Shown: one piece after another, positions 40,703-49,829 of the stretch
Numbering within the stretch: position 1 is the stretch's first letter
How the letters are laid out: every line of letters begins with the position of its first letter
Source of the DNA: an uncultured Eubacteriales bacterium
GTDB taxonomy: Bacteria; Bacillota; Clostridia; Oscillospirales; CAG-382
Assembly (NCBI GenBank): GCA_934479825.1
Contig: CAKSOW010000005.1
Span: forward strand, 47,143-111,142
Length of the DNA stretch: 64,000 bases
Reading direction: 5' to 3'
The notes under the pieces: model-generated
The model's database searches: none
What the model was told of the DNA's origin: nothing
The model's input: the letters and a program-made list of their open reading frames with translations, nothing else
Translations under genes and position numbers: made by a program

Positions 40703-42205
40703 TCAGCGTTCGGAGGAAAACGTATACGAGCCGTCCGATGCGTCAAGATTCATGCTTTTCGCATCGGCAAGCCGTGTACCGTTCAAATATACGCCGTCGA
40801 TGAACACATTTTCCGTGCGCAGATAGTTTTCAAGCGTCTTGATGATGCTCTGCGGTGCGCGGTGTGCATGGACGCGGATATTTCTCATGATCACATTTTC
40901 AAACAAAACGTCGGCAGGCACGCCAAAACGGTTTTTGGGAACCATAAATTTATAGGCATTGCCGATAAAAATAAGAATCGGCAGATAATCGGCGGCATTG
41001 GCGCCGTCATACACCTGACGGTCGGTTTTCTGATAGACCGGACGGTCGGCATGACGGTCGGTATCGACATAAATATTTTCGCAAAGGATGTTTTTCATGC
41101 GCGTCGTTCCGCTGCCGTAGATCTGTAAATCGATTGCCACATGCGCGGTACGGACAATGTAGCAATTGCGGAACACAATGTTTTTCAAGTGTGCCGGAAG
41201 TTCCGACGTCCACATTTCAATGGCTCTTCCCCAATCGCACCACAAAACGCAGTTTTCGACGCGCAGATTTTCAAACACGTCTTCATCGTTTCTGCCGCAT
41301 GCGCCGCGCGCGACGATACTGTCATCGAACGAACGGATAAACGAATCGGTGATTTCGAAATTTCTGCCGAGGTATAAATCGATACCGTCGGCATTATAGC
41401 GCCACAGCCCGATCAGTTTGACATCGTGAATTTTTACATCTTCCGAATGATAGATATTATACGACCATTCGGGCGGATCGCGGAAGATAACGCCGTCGAT
41501 CAAAACATTCCTGCAACCGCGCATAAGCACGTTTCCGATACTGCCGCCGATGTTGTGCGCGCGCAGTTCGTCAAGCACCTCTTCGCCGCTTTTACGTGTT
41601 CTTGTATATTCTTCCGCCCGTACATATGGCGACGAATCGATGACGCCGCGGCCGAGGACACGGATATTTTCCGCGTTCTCCGCGAAAACCGAACCGTAAA
41701 CAACAGCGCCCTCGTCCAAATACAGCGTTTCGCCGGAATGCAGCTCGATAAAACCGGCTTTATGCACACCGGCCGGGAAATAGATAGTCGCCGGATCGTG
41801 AATATCCACTTCATAGTGTTCCGGTTCGCTCACAAAAACATGCAGAGCATTGTGAAATCCGTTTACTTCAACGGTAAAATGACATGGTTTATCCAAGTCG
41901 AACGAAATCTTCCGATCCTTAATGTCCGGAGTCAGACCAAACGCAAGCGGACGAATCTCAACATGTTCGGGACGTTTGCGCAAGGCTTCAATTTCGATAT
42001 GCGTTTTTCCGGACAGCGAAAAATTCACATAAGATGCCCATTCCGTCTGATTTTCCGGGCGTTGATGCCCCGGCCACCAGGTATTGAAAGGCATTGCGGA
42101 AACACGGACTTTTCTTACCGGCACACTTTCGCCGTCGGCAGTAAAAAGAAAATCACCGGACAGCGGTTCGCTTTCGGGAATGCTTGGAATATGTACGTTG
42201 CACAT
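40703..42205 (-). CDS. GH28-like right-handed beta-helix protein
   Basis: 500 residues from ATG 42205 with GGAGG upstream. An N-terminal beta-sandwich (about 1-150) is followed by a parallel beta-helix: IRVLGRGVIDSSPYVRAEEY, EWSYNIYHSEDVKIHDVKLI, YNADGIDLYLGRNFEITDSF, and IRSFDDSIVARGACG. NADGIDL and FDDSIVARG carry the spaced Asp residues of glycoside hydrolase family 28 (polygalacturonase-like). No signal peptide, so the enzyme would be cytosolic and act on imported oligosaccharides, as rhamnogalacturonan or related sugar hydrolases do. The exact substrate is not clear. Confidence 0.8.
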   Translation of the reverse strand: MCNVHIPSIPESEPLSGDFLFTADGESVPVRKVRVSAMPFNTWWPGHQRPENQTEWASYVNFSLSGKTHIEIEALRKRPEHVEIRPLAFGLTPDIKDRKISFDLDKPCHFTVEVNGFHNALHVFVSEPEHYEVDIHDPATIYFPAGVHKAGFIELHSGETLYLDEGAVVYGSVFAENAENIRVLGRGVIDSSPYVRAEEYTRTRKSGEEVLDELRAHNIGGSIGNVLMRGCRNVLIDGVIFRDPPEWSYNIYHSEDVKIHDVKLIGLWRYNADGIDLYLGRNFEITDSFIRSFDDSIVARGACGRNDEDVFENLRVENCVLWCDWGRAIEMWTSELPAHLKNIVFRNCYIVRTAHVAIDLQIYGSGTTRMKNILCENIYVDTDRHADRPVYQKTDRQVYDGANAADYLPILIFIGNAYKFMVPKNRFGVPADVLFENVIMRNIRVHAHRAPQSIIKTLENYLRTENVFIDGVYLNGTRLADAKSMNLDASDGSYTFSSER

Positions 42206-42229
42206 GGCATATACCTCCGCGGATAGCGT

Positions 42230-43357
42230 TTAATTGATTTTTATAGGCACACCGTTGACTTCCACATTGTCCTCGGCGCGGATCATGATGTATTTCTTGC
42301 CTTCGATGACCTGGGTCTTGATAAGATCGCTGCGTTCAGGATTGACCTTGATAACAATATCCGGTGTGCGCACTTCAAACTGTTTGACATCCACTAAGTT
42401 CTGCGGACGCACTTCGGCATTTTCGCCGAACTCTTCATCGTATTTCCGCTCAAAGGCAGAAAGTTTATCCTCTGCCACACCGCAGGAAGCAAGCACGGTT
42501 TTGACCTGTTCGCCCGAAAGCACCAACGGTTCGGGATCTTTGGTTTCCTCATGTTCAGCAATCATGCCGCAGAATTCATCGTGAATGGCCTGCACCACGT
42601 TGAAATCGCAGTCTCCGGCAACCGTTTCGCCGACAATGCTTTCAAAGGTTTCCTTTTGACGGGCCGCCGGCATGGGTACGGCGCTGTCAAAGACGTTTTC
42701 TGCAAAATCATCGCGGCTGTCCGACGTATTCCGCGTATAGAGAAGCGTTCCGTAGATATTCGACGTGCGGTCGTCAAACACCGGATACATAAAGCCGAGT
42801 TCCGGTGCGCAGACAACGGAATTGGACATGACGCTGTGAAATTTGTTTTCGTGCGAATAATAGCTGAGCGCCGGTTTTGTGAGCTTGATCGGGCAAATAC
42901 TGCACAAAACATAGGTGAACATGGAGGAAGAATCAAGTTCCTTTTCCCCGTCGGCGGAATAGGAAAACACATCGTACTTGTCGCAGACAAGGAAAATGAT
43001 GTAATTTCCCTCAATTCCGGTATGTTCACGGATATTTTCAAACAGAGCATGCACAGCCTCATCGTCGGCAAGTTCGCTGTCGCGCAAGGCAAGGAGAATC
43101 TTTTGTTTTTCGCCGGAGGTGACTTGGTTTGCGGAAAATTCAATGTCAAGTAAATTCTTGCCAAGCTTTCCGGAAAGCGTCTTTTTCAAGACCGCCAACA
43201 TTTCCTCCGATTCGCTTTGCGACATGGTGACAAACGATTGGTCAAACTCCGAAACGATCTCTTTTTTTTCACTGACATAGCAACCGCGTACACGCGTAAT
43301 GCCGGTCTTTTCGGGATTGAAGCGGCGGCGGATCTCGCCGATTTCTTTTTCTGTCAT
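42230..43357 (-). CDS. DUF4317 family protein
   Basis: 375 residues from ATG 43357, preceded by AGAAAAGAGAAAG. Starts MTEKEIGEIRRRFNPEKTGI and contains YVLCSICPIKLTKPALSY and PVFDDRTSNIYGTLLYTRN, the hallmarks of the clostridial DUF4317 family. Soluble; no known function. It lies between two beta-helix enzyme genes on the same strand with 24- and 28-bp gaps, so they may share a transcript, but DUF4317 genes occur in many contexts. Confidence 0.85.
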   Translation of the reverse strand: MTEKEIGEIRRRFNPEKTGITRVRGCYVSEKKEIVSEFDQSFVTMSQSESEEMLAVLKKTLSGKLGKNLLDIEFSANQVTSGEKQKILLALRDSELADDEAVHALFENIREHTGIEGNYIIFLVCDKYDVFSYSADGEKELDSSSMFTYVLCSICPIKLTKPALSYYSHENKFHSVMSNSVVCAPELGFMYPVFDDRTSNIYGTLLYTRNTSDSRDDFAENVFDSAVPMPAARQKETFESIVGETVAGDCDFNVVQAIHDEFCGMIAEHEETKDPEPLVLSGEQVKTVLASCGVAEDKLSAFERKYDEEFGENAEVRPQNLVDVKQFEVRTPDIVIKVNPERSDLIKTQVIEGKKYIMIRAEDNVEVNGVPIKIN

Positions 43358-43385
43358 AATCTTTCTCTTTTCTGTACTTGGTATT

Positions 43386-44546
43386 TCAAATATCGGTATC
43401 GACGGCAAGGTCGCGGAAATTCCGGATCTCGGCATGTTCGTCCTTGTTCTTCAAGACACGCGCATCGCCGTCAGCCTCAATCCTTGTGCGCACAAGATTT
43501 TTTGCGGCAAGCGCCGGTGTGAGCGATTCGCCGCGGACAAGCCGGAAATTCTTCAACCGGAAGTTCTTCGCCCCTGTTTCAAGGCAAATCGCCGGATACC
43601 GGGCAGTTCCCGTTTCACGGCCTGTCATGTTCTCGATAAGCACGTTTTCGATCTTTCCGATTCCGTCCGGATATTCCTGCTCTGCAAACAAAGGTGTCCG
43701 GCAATATCTGGCGCCGTCAAGGTTTATCGCATAGCACCGATAGCCGCCATACACATTCCGGATTGTAATGTTCCGTATCGGCGCGGTCACGCTGAGAAAA
43801 CGGAGGATCGTGTGGCAATCCTCGGCAAACAGATCCTCAAAGACGATATCTTCGATCGTGCCGCGCACAAGGTCAAGATTTTCCACGCGTTCAACCGAAT
43901 CGTCCGCATTGAGAGCAATCAGATCGTCGTTGGTCTGCCCGTGCGACAGAGCGCGGATGTTTTTCACGTGTCCGTGCCGCACCTCGCCTCCGAAATGCAG
44001 GCCGTCCTGATTCTGCCCGAATGCGTCGCTGACAAAATCAATGTTTTCGATCACAAAATTCTCGATACGCGTCATGCGAATGTTGTAGGTAACGGAGTTG
44101 GCGATTACCAAATCCGAAAGTGTCAGGTTTTCTACGCCGGAAAAATTGAGAACCGTACCGGAGTAGCCGTTTTTATCAAACAAATCGGGCTTGGCGTTGG
44201 CTTCGGCCGTATTATTGCCGTCCCACACGCCGCCGGATACCGAAATGTTCTTATTTCCGTGCACCGTATCTGCGTTGGATAACAAAAAGTCTCCGCGCGC
44301 TTTGCGGCATGCGCCGCCCAGCTTGATCCGCGCCGTTCTTTCGGCGAAGACCGCCGTGTCCGACGGCAGAAACAGCGTGCTTTCCAGAATGTATAAACCA
44401 GTCGGAATAAATACCGGCAGACGCTTTTCGTGCGCGGCATGCACAGCCCTCTCAAAAGCCGCAAGGCTATCGGTCATACCCGAAGCATCCGCTCCGAACG
44501 CAAGAACGTTTATGCCGTTTTCCGGAAGAAAATTTAAGTCTGACAT
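43386..44546 (-). CDS. Right-handed beta-helix/pectate-lyase-fold protein
   Basis: 386 residues from ATG 44546; GGAGGAG upstream. INVLAFGADASGMTDSLAAF is the start typical of pectate-lyase-fold and GH28-like proteins. It is followed by KNISVSGGVWDGNNTAEANA, NIDFVSDAFGQNQDGLHFGG and TNDDLIALNADDSV, again with spaced Asp pairs (QDGLHF, DDLIAL). No signal peptide. It probably cleaves a polysaccharide-derived oligomer in the cytosol, together with the 40703-42205 enzyme. Confidence 0.78.
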   Translation of the reverse strand: MSDLNFLPENGINVLAFGADASGMTDSLAAFERAVHAAHEKRLPVFIPTGLYILESTLFLPSDTAVFAERTARIKLGGACRKARGDFLLSNADTVHGNKNISVSGGVWDGNNTAEANAKPDLFDKNGYSGTVLNFSGVENLTLSDLVIANSVTYNIRMTRIENFVIENIDFVSDAFGQNQDGLHFGGEVRHGHVKNIRALSHGQTNDDLIALNADDSVERVENLDLVRGTIEDIVFEDLFAEDCHTILRFLSVTAPIRNITIRNVYGGYRCYAINLDGARYCRTPLFAEQEYPDGIGKIENVLIENMTGRETGTARYPAICLETGAKNFRLKNFRLVRGESLTPALAAKNLVRTRIEADGDARVLKNKDEHAEIRNFRDLAVDTDI

Positions 44547-44596
44547 GGATTCTCTCCTCCAAATATGCAAATGTAATCCGCAAAAGCCGTCAGGCG

Positions 44597-46294
44597 CTAT
44601 GACAAGACCGAGAATCGGTCAAACGGCAGTTCGTGTAATTCCGCGCCGCCGTCAAACCGGTTCTTTGCGCCGGAATCCATGGGATAATCGGCATATACGA
44701 CCGTTTTTTCGCTGTACAGCAAACAGACCGTGCGCCGCATATGTTCTTTCGGCGCATGGAGCGGCATGGCGGCAAGTGAAGCCGAAACCGCGGCAAGGCG
44801 CGCGTCTTTGATCTTCAAGCACGCCGGGAGTCTGCCGGAACGGTTGGAATGCAGCCGGTCGCGGCACATAAGGTCGCGAAGCACGTTCCTGTCTATGTCG
44901 TCAAGCGACGCAAAAAATTCAAAGGCAAGAGCCGTATATTCGTCCAACGGCATGGACGGCTTTTTTCCGAATGCGCGGAACAGGTCGAACGGACGAAAAC
45001 CAGTCGTTTTTAAAACATAGGCAAGCGTTTTACAAAACCTGCCGGAATTGTGGAGCCTGTCGCAAGCGTCCTCCACCTCATGGAGAACCGCCATTTCTTT
45101 TTCAGAAAGCCACGCAGTCGAACGGATCTCGTAAGGCGGCTTTTCGTCAAACACATACCCATATTCATCGGCACTGTCGCGCAGTGCGCTGCCGTATAGC
45201 AGTTTCAAAAAGCCAAGCTGTAACATAGCCGCCCCTAACGCATATGCTTTGTCAACGCTGTCGCGAAAACTGTCAAAACCCTCATACGGAAGTCCGGCAA
45301 TCAGATCGACATGCACATGCGCTCTGCCGGACGACACCAGACGTCTGACGTTTTCGCACAGTTTTTCCAAATCGGTGTGCCGCGCCACGGCTTTGAGCGT
45401 TTCGGGCTTAAAGCTCTGCAAACCGGCCTCTAACTGAAAAAGTCCGCGCGGCGCATTTTCAAGAAGCGTTAAAATCGTTTCGGAAAGCTTGTCGGCCGCA
45501 ATTTCAAAATGGAAACTGACTTCCGGTTCATTCGGGTAGTTTTCAAGAATAAACCGAAGAATCTCTTCGGCTCTTTTTCGGTCGGCATTGAACGTGCGGT
45601 CGATGAATTTCACGGTTTTCACGCCGCTTCGCCACAAAAGAAGAATCGCATGTTTCACATAGTCCAAAGGGAAATTCCGTACCCCATGGCATGCCCCCGA
45701 AAGACAGAAAGCGCAGGAAAACGGACAGCCGCGCGACGCCTCCATATACGCGATGCGTCCCGGCAGTTTGGCAAGATATTCCGGCGTATAGGGACTTTCA
45801 AGCTCCGAAAGATCCATACACACATACGGCTCGGACAAAACCGTTTGGCCATCCTCTTTTCTGACATAGCAGATACCGCAGTTTTCCGGGATAGCTTTTC
45901 CCCCGGCAAGTGCGTCACAAAGCTTGGTAAAGGGAATCTCTCCCTCTCCGCGCAGAATAAAATCACATGTTCCGTCCGCAAGATACGGCTCCGGATTGAA
46001 AGTGACTTCCGGGCCTCCGAGAAAAATCGGGAGCGATGGGAAACGCTCACGCAAGCGCGCGCATAGCGCTTTGATCTCGCCGATATTCCAGATGTAGGCA
46101 GAAAAAGCCACGATATCCGGTTCTTTTGCGCAAAGCGCGTCAAAAAAGCGTTCCTCCGGCTCATTGACCGTGCCCTCCAATATCTCGCAGGAAAAGGCGG
46201 TGTGTTTGTCGGCATAGCTTTTGAGATAAAAAACAGCAAGATTGGTATGCACATACTGCGAATCAAGCGCACAAAGCACGGCTTTTTTGAGCAT
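44597..46294 (-). CDS. B12-binding domain radical SAM protein (DUF4080)
   Basis: 565 residues. Residues 1-130 are a cobalamin-binding-like Rossmann domain (IVAFSAYIWNIGEIKALCAR, IFLGGPEVTFNPEPYL). Residues about 175-400 are a radical SAM barrel with the cluster motif ASRGCPFSCAFC (CxxxCxxC) and later FHFEIAADKLSE and HVHVDLIAGLPYEGFDSFRD. The C-terminal part is DUF4080-like. Cobalamin-dependent radical SAM enzymes do methyl transfers or rearrangements; the substrate of this widespread clostridial family is not known. Downstream of ilvD, on the same strand. Confidence 0.88.
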   Translation of the reverse strand: MLKKAVLCALDSQYVHTNLAVFYLKSYADKHTAFSCEILEGTVNEPEERFFDALCAKEPDIVAFSAYIWNIGEIKALCARLRERFPSLPIFLGGPEVTFNPEPYLADGTCDFILRGEGEIPFTKLCDALAGGKAIPENCGICYVRKEDGQTVLSEPYVCMDLSELESPYTPEYLAKLPGRIAYMEASRGCPFSCAFCLSGACHGVRNFPLDYVKHAILLLWRSGVKTVKFIDRTFNADRKRAEEILRFILENYPNEPEVSFHFEIAADKLSETILTLLENAPRGLFQLEAGLQSFKPETLKAVARHTDLEKLCENVRRLVSSGRAHVHVDLIAGLPYEGFDSFRDSVDKAYALGAAMLQLGFLKLLYGSALRDSADEYGYVFDEKPPYEIRSTAWLSEKEMAVLHEVEDACDRLHNSGRFCKTLAYVLKTTGFRPFDLFRAFGKKPSMPLDEYTALAFEFFASLDDIDRNVLRDLMCRDRLHSNRSGRLPACLKIKDARLAAVSASLAAMPLHAPKEHMRRTVCLLYSEKTVVYADYPMDSGAKNRFDGGAELHELPFDRFSVLS

Positions 46295-46450
46295 TTTTTC
46301 GACGGTTAACTCCTTTTTTCAGTGATTTCCATGGATTATTGTAACACATTTTTCCAGTCAAGTCAATCCGAAAAAAGGGATTTGTATCACTTTTTACAGT
46401 TCACTTTCAAGAAATACGACCCCCGTCTGTCAACGCCAGAAAAACAAAAA

Positions 46451-46486
46451 GCACTTGACGATTCAAGCGTTTCAATCGTCAAGTGC
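46451..46486 (-). terminator. Terminator of ilvD
   Basis: Perfect 13-bp stem GCACTTGACGATT / AATCGTCAAGTGC (46451-46463 with 46474-46486); T-run on the reverse strand (CTTTTTGTTTTTC). Confidence 0.92.
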
Positions 46487-46516
46487 AAAAATCCGTTTTT
46501 TTAAAGGAAAGCAAGC

Positions 46517-48187
46517 TTATTTCTTCATGATTGCGCCTTTGTTGGCGCCGTCCACTAACTTCGCATAACGCGCAAGCCAACCGGTTTTCACGTTCGGTTC
46601 AGGCTTTACATAACGTTTCTTCCGTTCGGCAAGTTCATCGTCCGACACTTTGACGTTGATAGATGCCGCCGGAATATCGATTTCGATCAGGTCGCCCTCT
46701 TCAATAAGACCGATTTCACCGCCTGCCGCCGCCTCCGGACACACGTGTCCGATCGATGCGCCGCGGCTTGCGCCCGAAAAGCGTCCGTCTGTGATAAGGG
46801 CTACGGTTTTATCGAGTTTCATGCCGGCAAGCGCGCTGGTCGGATTGAGCATTTCGCGCATACCCGGCCCTCCGACCGGCCCTTCATAACGGATGACCAC
46901 CACGTCGCCGTCTACAATCTTACCGCCGTAAATAGCCGCAATCGCTTCATCTTCGCTGTTGAAAACACGTGCAGGTCCGGTATGTTTCAGCATCTCCGGT
47001 GCAACTGCACTGCGTTTGACCACACAGCCGTCTTTTGCGATATTGCCCCAAAGGATCTGAATGCCGCCGGTCTTGCTGTACGGATTCTCTATCGGGCGGA
47101 TATTGGTTGTATCGAGAATGTGTGCGCCCTCGATATTTTCCGCAACGGTCTTTCCGGTCACGGTGAGCGCCGAGCCATCGATCAGACCGGCACGCAGAAG
47201 TTCCGCCTGAACAGCCGGAATGCCGCCTGCCGCGTCCAGATCCTGCATATGCGTTTTACCGGCCGGTGCAAGATGACAGAGATTCGGCACCTTTTCACTC
47301 ATCCGGTTGAAGAGGTTCAAATCAAGCGGTACACCGGCTTCATTGGCGATAGCAAGCAAGTGCAATACGCTGTTTGAACTGCATCCGAGCGCCATATCGC
47401 AGGCAAGCGCATTTGTCAAGGATTTTTCGTTGATGATATCGCGTGCGCAAATATTCTTTTCGACGAGCTTCATAATCGCCATACCGGCATATTTTGCCAA
47501 AATGGTACGTTTATTGCTGACTGCCGGAATCGTGCCGTTTCCGGGAAGTGCGATACCGACCGCTTCGCATAAGCAGTTCATGCTGTTGGCGGTGTACATA
47601 CCGGCACAACTGCCGCAGCCGGGACAAGCGCCGGTTTCACATTCGTGCAGCTTTTCGTCGTCAATAAGACCGGCTTTATAAGCGCCGACCGCTTCAAACA
47701 GTTTGGAAAGACTGACTTCTTCGCCGTCATATTTACCGGCAAGCATGGGACCGCCGCTGCAAACAACAGCCGGGATATTCAAGCGGACAGCCGCCATAAC
47801 CATGCCAGGAACGATCTTATCGCAGTTTGGTACAAGCACAAGGCCGTCGAGTGCATGCGCCATAGCCATGGTTTCAACACTGTCGGCGATAAGCTCACGG
47901 CTGGCAAGCGAATATTTCATGCCGACATGTCCCATGGCGATTCCGTCGCAGACGCCGATAGCCGGAACGAGGATCGGTGTGCCGCCTGCCATGCGGACGC
48001 CTGCTTTGACGGCCTCGGCAATTTTATCCAGGTGAAAATGTCCCGGCACGATTTCGCTGTGTGCCGAAACAACGCCGATGAGCGGTCGGTCAAGTTCTTC
48101 TTTTGTATAGCCCATTGCGTAAAACAGGCTGCGGTTAGGGGCGCGTTCTGCGCCTTTTTTTACGTTATCACTTCGCATGAGTGTCAT
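46517..48187 (-). CDS. ilvD: Dihydroxy-acid dehydratase
   Basis: 556 residues. GVCDGIAMGHVGMKYSLASR, VLVPNCDKIVPGMVMAAVRL and the cluster-ligand segment GACPGCGSCAGMYTANSMNC show the three cysteine regions that bind the iron-sulfur cluster. The C-terminal GRFSGASRGASIGHVCPEAA contains the catalytic serine. It converts 2,3-dihydroxy acids to 2-keto acids in valine, leucine and isoleucine synthesis. Single gene here, with no other ilv genes in the window. Confidence 0.98.
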   Translation of the reverse strand: MTLMRSDNVKKGAERAPNRSLFYAMGYTKEELDRPLIGVVSAHSEIVPGHFHLDKIAEAVKAGVRMAGGTPILVPAIGVCDGIAMGHVGMKYSLASRELIADSVETMAMAHALDGLVLVPNCDKIVPGMVMAAVRLNIPAVVCSGGPMLAGKYDGEEVSLSKLFEAVGAYKAGLIDDEKLHECETGACPGCGSCAGMYTANSMNCLCEAVGIALPGNGTIPAVSNKRTILAKYAGMAIMKLVEKNICARDIINEKSLTNALACDMALGCSSNSVLHLLAIANEAGVPLDLNLFNRMSEKVPNLCHLAPAGKTHMQDLDAAGGIPAVQAELLRAGLIDGSALTVTGKTVAENIEGAHILDTTNIRPIENPYSKTGGIQILWGNIAKDGCVVKRSAVAPEMLKHTGPARVFNSEDEAIAAIYGGKIVDGDVVVIRYEGPVGGPGMREMLNPTSALAGMKLDKTVALITDGRFSGASRGASIGHVCPEAAAGGEIGLIEEGDLIEIDIPAASINVKVSDDELAERKKRYVKPEPNVKTGWLARYAKLVDGANKGAIMKK

Positions 48188-48335
48188 CCTTTCGGAAAAT
48201 CAGAATGGTTTTTTATTTATTGTAGCACGAGAATATGAAAAAATCAAATAGATTTTATAGCGCAAAGCGCAAAAAGAGCACATCTTTTATTGCTGATTTT
48301 CGTTTTGTGAAAAGCTTTTTTATAAAAATATAAGA

Positions 48336-48369
48336 TGCGCGGCAATCTGCATATGCAGATTGCCGCGCA
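48336..48369. terminator. Perfect 34-bp palindrome after pduL
   Basis: TGCGCGGCAATCTGCAT followed by its exact complement ATGCAGATTGCCGCGCA. On the reverse strand TCTTATATTTTT follows, so it serves as terminator of the microcompartment operon; T-run is imperfect. Confidence 0.8.
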
Positions 48370-48446
48370 AAAATTACATTTCTTTTGCAGGCTTTTCTCT
48401 GAGAAAAGCCCGGTTTCCTCCGGAAAGGGCTCCTGTCCGTCGTGTT

Positions 48447-49085
48447 CTACTTCTTGATAATCGTCACCAAATCGCCGTTTTTGAGACCGGCAGCATTGGC
48501 GTCATCGGTATCGATATGCATTTCGACATTGAAGTCGTCACGCACACGCACCTGAACATCGAAAAACTTGGTCGGTTTAATGCTGTTGACCAAAACATCG
48601 ACATAATCGCCGTCTTTGATTCCATGCTTTTCGGCATATTCCGGCGTAAGGTGGATATGACGGTTGGCAATAATCACACCCTCATTCAGATACACAACGC
48701 CTTTTGGACCGACAATGACGATCTTTTCCGAGCCTTTGATTTCGCCGGAAGGACGCACGGGCGGACTGACTTTCAAAACAAAGGTGTCGGTACGGGAGAT
48801 CTCAACCTGCGTGTGCTTGCGGACAGGTCCCAATACACGGACATTTTCAATGGTTTTCAGCGACGGCCCAACAAGGGTTACCTGCTGTTCCGAAGCAAAT
48901 TCACGTCCCATAAGAGTCTTTTTCTTGGTAAGCTCAAAGCCTTTCCCGAAGAGGGTATCCAGATCTTCTCTGGAAAGATGGACATGTCTTGCGGAAATAC
49001 CGACTTTTATCTGATTATCATCGCCGGTAGCAAGCTCATCAAGAGCCTTTTTGACCGCTTCGGCTATGATTTTTTCATCATACAT
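48447..49085 (-). CDS. pduL: Phosphate propanoyltransferase, PduL type
   Basis: 212 residues from ATG 49085; AAAGGCGG is 9 nt upstream, better than the GTG at 49094. Conserved PduL blocks: KVGISARHVHLSREDLDTLF and GVIIANRHIHLTPEYAEKHG, both with the His pairs that bind zinc, and MHIDTDDANAAGLKNGDLV. PduL makes acyl phosphate from acyl-CoA and recycles CoA in catabolic microcompartments. No distinct encapsulation extension is visible except MYDEKIIAEAVKKALDELA, which looks like the usual amphipathic targeting helix. Third gene after the aldehyde dehydrogenase and shell gene. Confidence 0.93.
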   Translation of the reverse strand: MYDEKIIAEAVKKALDELATGDDNQIKVGISARHVHLSREDLDTLFGKGFELTKKKTLMGREFASEQQVTLVGPSLKTIENVRVLGPVRKHTQVEISRTDTFVLKVSPPVRPSGEIKGSEKIVIVGPKGVVYLNEGVIIANRHIHLTPEYAEKHGIKDGDYVDVLVNSIKPTKFFDVQVRVRDDFNVEMHIDTDDANAAGLKNGDLVTIIKK

Positions 49086-49141
49086 GGCTGACACCGCCTT
49101 TATATAATTTTAGGGTAATGAGTCTATCTGTGGAGATGCTT

Positions 49142-49783
49142 TTATTTCTGCATGTCAAAAAATTTTAAGACTTCCGGATGCGGATTTGCAATGACATTCG
49201 TCCCATAGACCTTGCCGAGCGGCGCCGCCGCCTTTTCGCCGTGTTCGAGCGCGCTTGTGACCGCGTCCACCTTTCCGGCGACGATCAGCGTGACAAGGCG
49301 TCCGCCAAGCCGCTTTTCCGTATGTACCAGCCGCACATCCGCAGCCTTTAACATCGCGTCAAGGCCGTCGACCGACGCGACAAGTCCTTCCACTTCCAAA
49401 AGCGCTATCGCGTTATCTCCGGTAAAGACCGGCGTTTCGACGTCACGGAACGTTTTCGGCATTTTTTTATTGAATTTATCCCGGTTGATGTCGTTTAAAT
49501 AAGCCATTTTATCCACATCCTGTCCCGGATTCGGGATGATGTGCGACACAATATAGTGTCCTTTTTCCTTGGCATAGACCGACGCTGCCTCCACAGAAGC
49601 GCGCACATCAGCGACATCGCCCTCGATCTTGGCCGCCATAATCAGCGGCACGGGGAAACCTTTGGCAAACGGACGGTTTCTGTCAAACGCAATTACGCGT
49701 ACATTGCCCGTCTTTGCCATGATATCCGCACAGGTCACCGCTGTCGTAAAGCTGTAAACCTCGATCATTCCTAATGCTTTCAT
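49142..49783 (-). CDS. Tandem-BMC shell protein (BMC-T)
   Basis: 213 residues formed by two BMC domains: MKALGMIEVYSFTTAVTCAD, AFDRNRPFAKGFPVPLIMAA for the first, and AIALLEVEGLVASVDGLDAM, RLGGRLVTLIVAGKVDAVTS for the second. Trimers of such proteins form pseudohexameric tiles with large, gated pores in microcompartment shells. The cluster-binding cysteine of PduT is not seen at the pore. It is the only shell protein in this window: no BMC-H or BMC-P gene is next to it. Confidence 0.9.
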   Translation of the reverse strand: MKALGMIEVYSFTTAVTCADIMAKTGNVRVIAFDRNRPFAKGFPVPLIMAAKIEGDVADVRASVEAASVYAKEKGHYIVSHIIPNPGQDVDKMAYLNDINRDKFNKKMPKTFRDVETPVFTGDNAIALLEVEGLVASVDGLDAMLKAADVRLVHTEKRLGGRLVTLIVAGKVDAVTSALEHGEKAAAPLGKVYGTNVIANPHPEVLKFFDMQK

Positions 49784-49829
49784 GTAGTTTCTACCTCAAA
49801 TTCCACAAGGGAAATACTTTATCCGGCAA

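Noticed and set aside
46322..46504. 60-codon frame between the radical SAM gene and ilvD
   Set aside because: Lies over the ilvD terminator hairpin and has no ribosome site.
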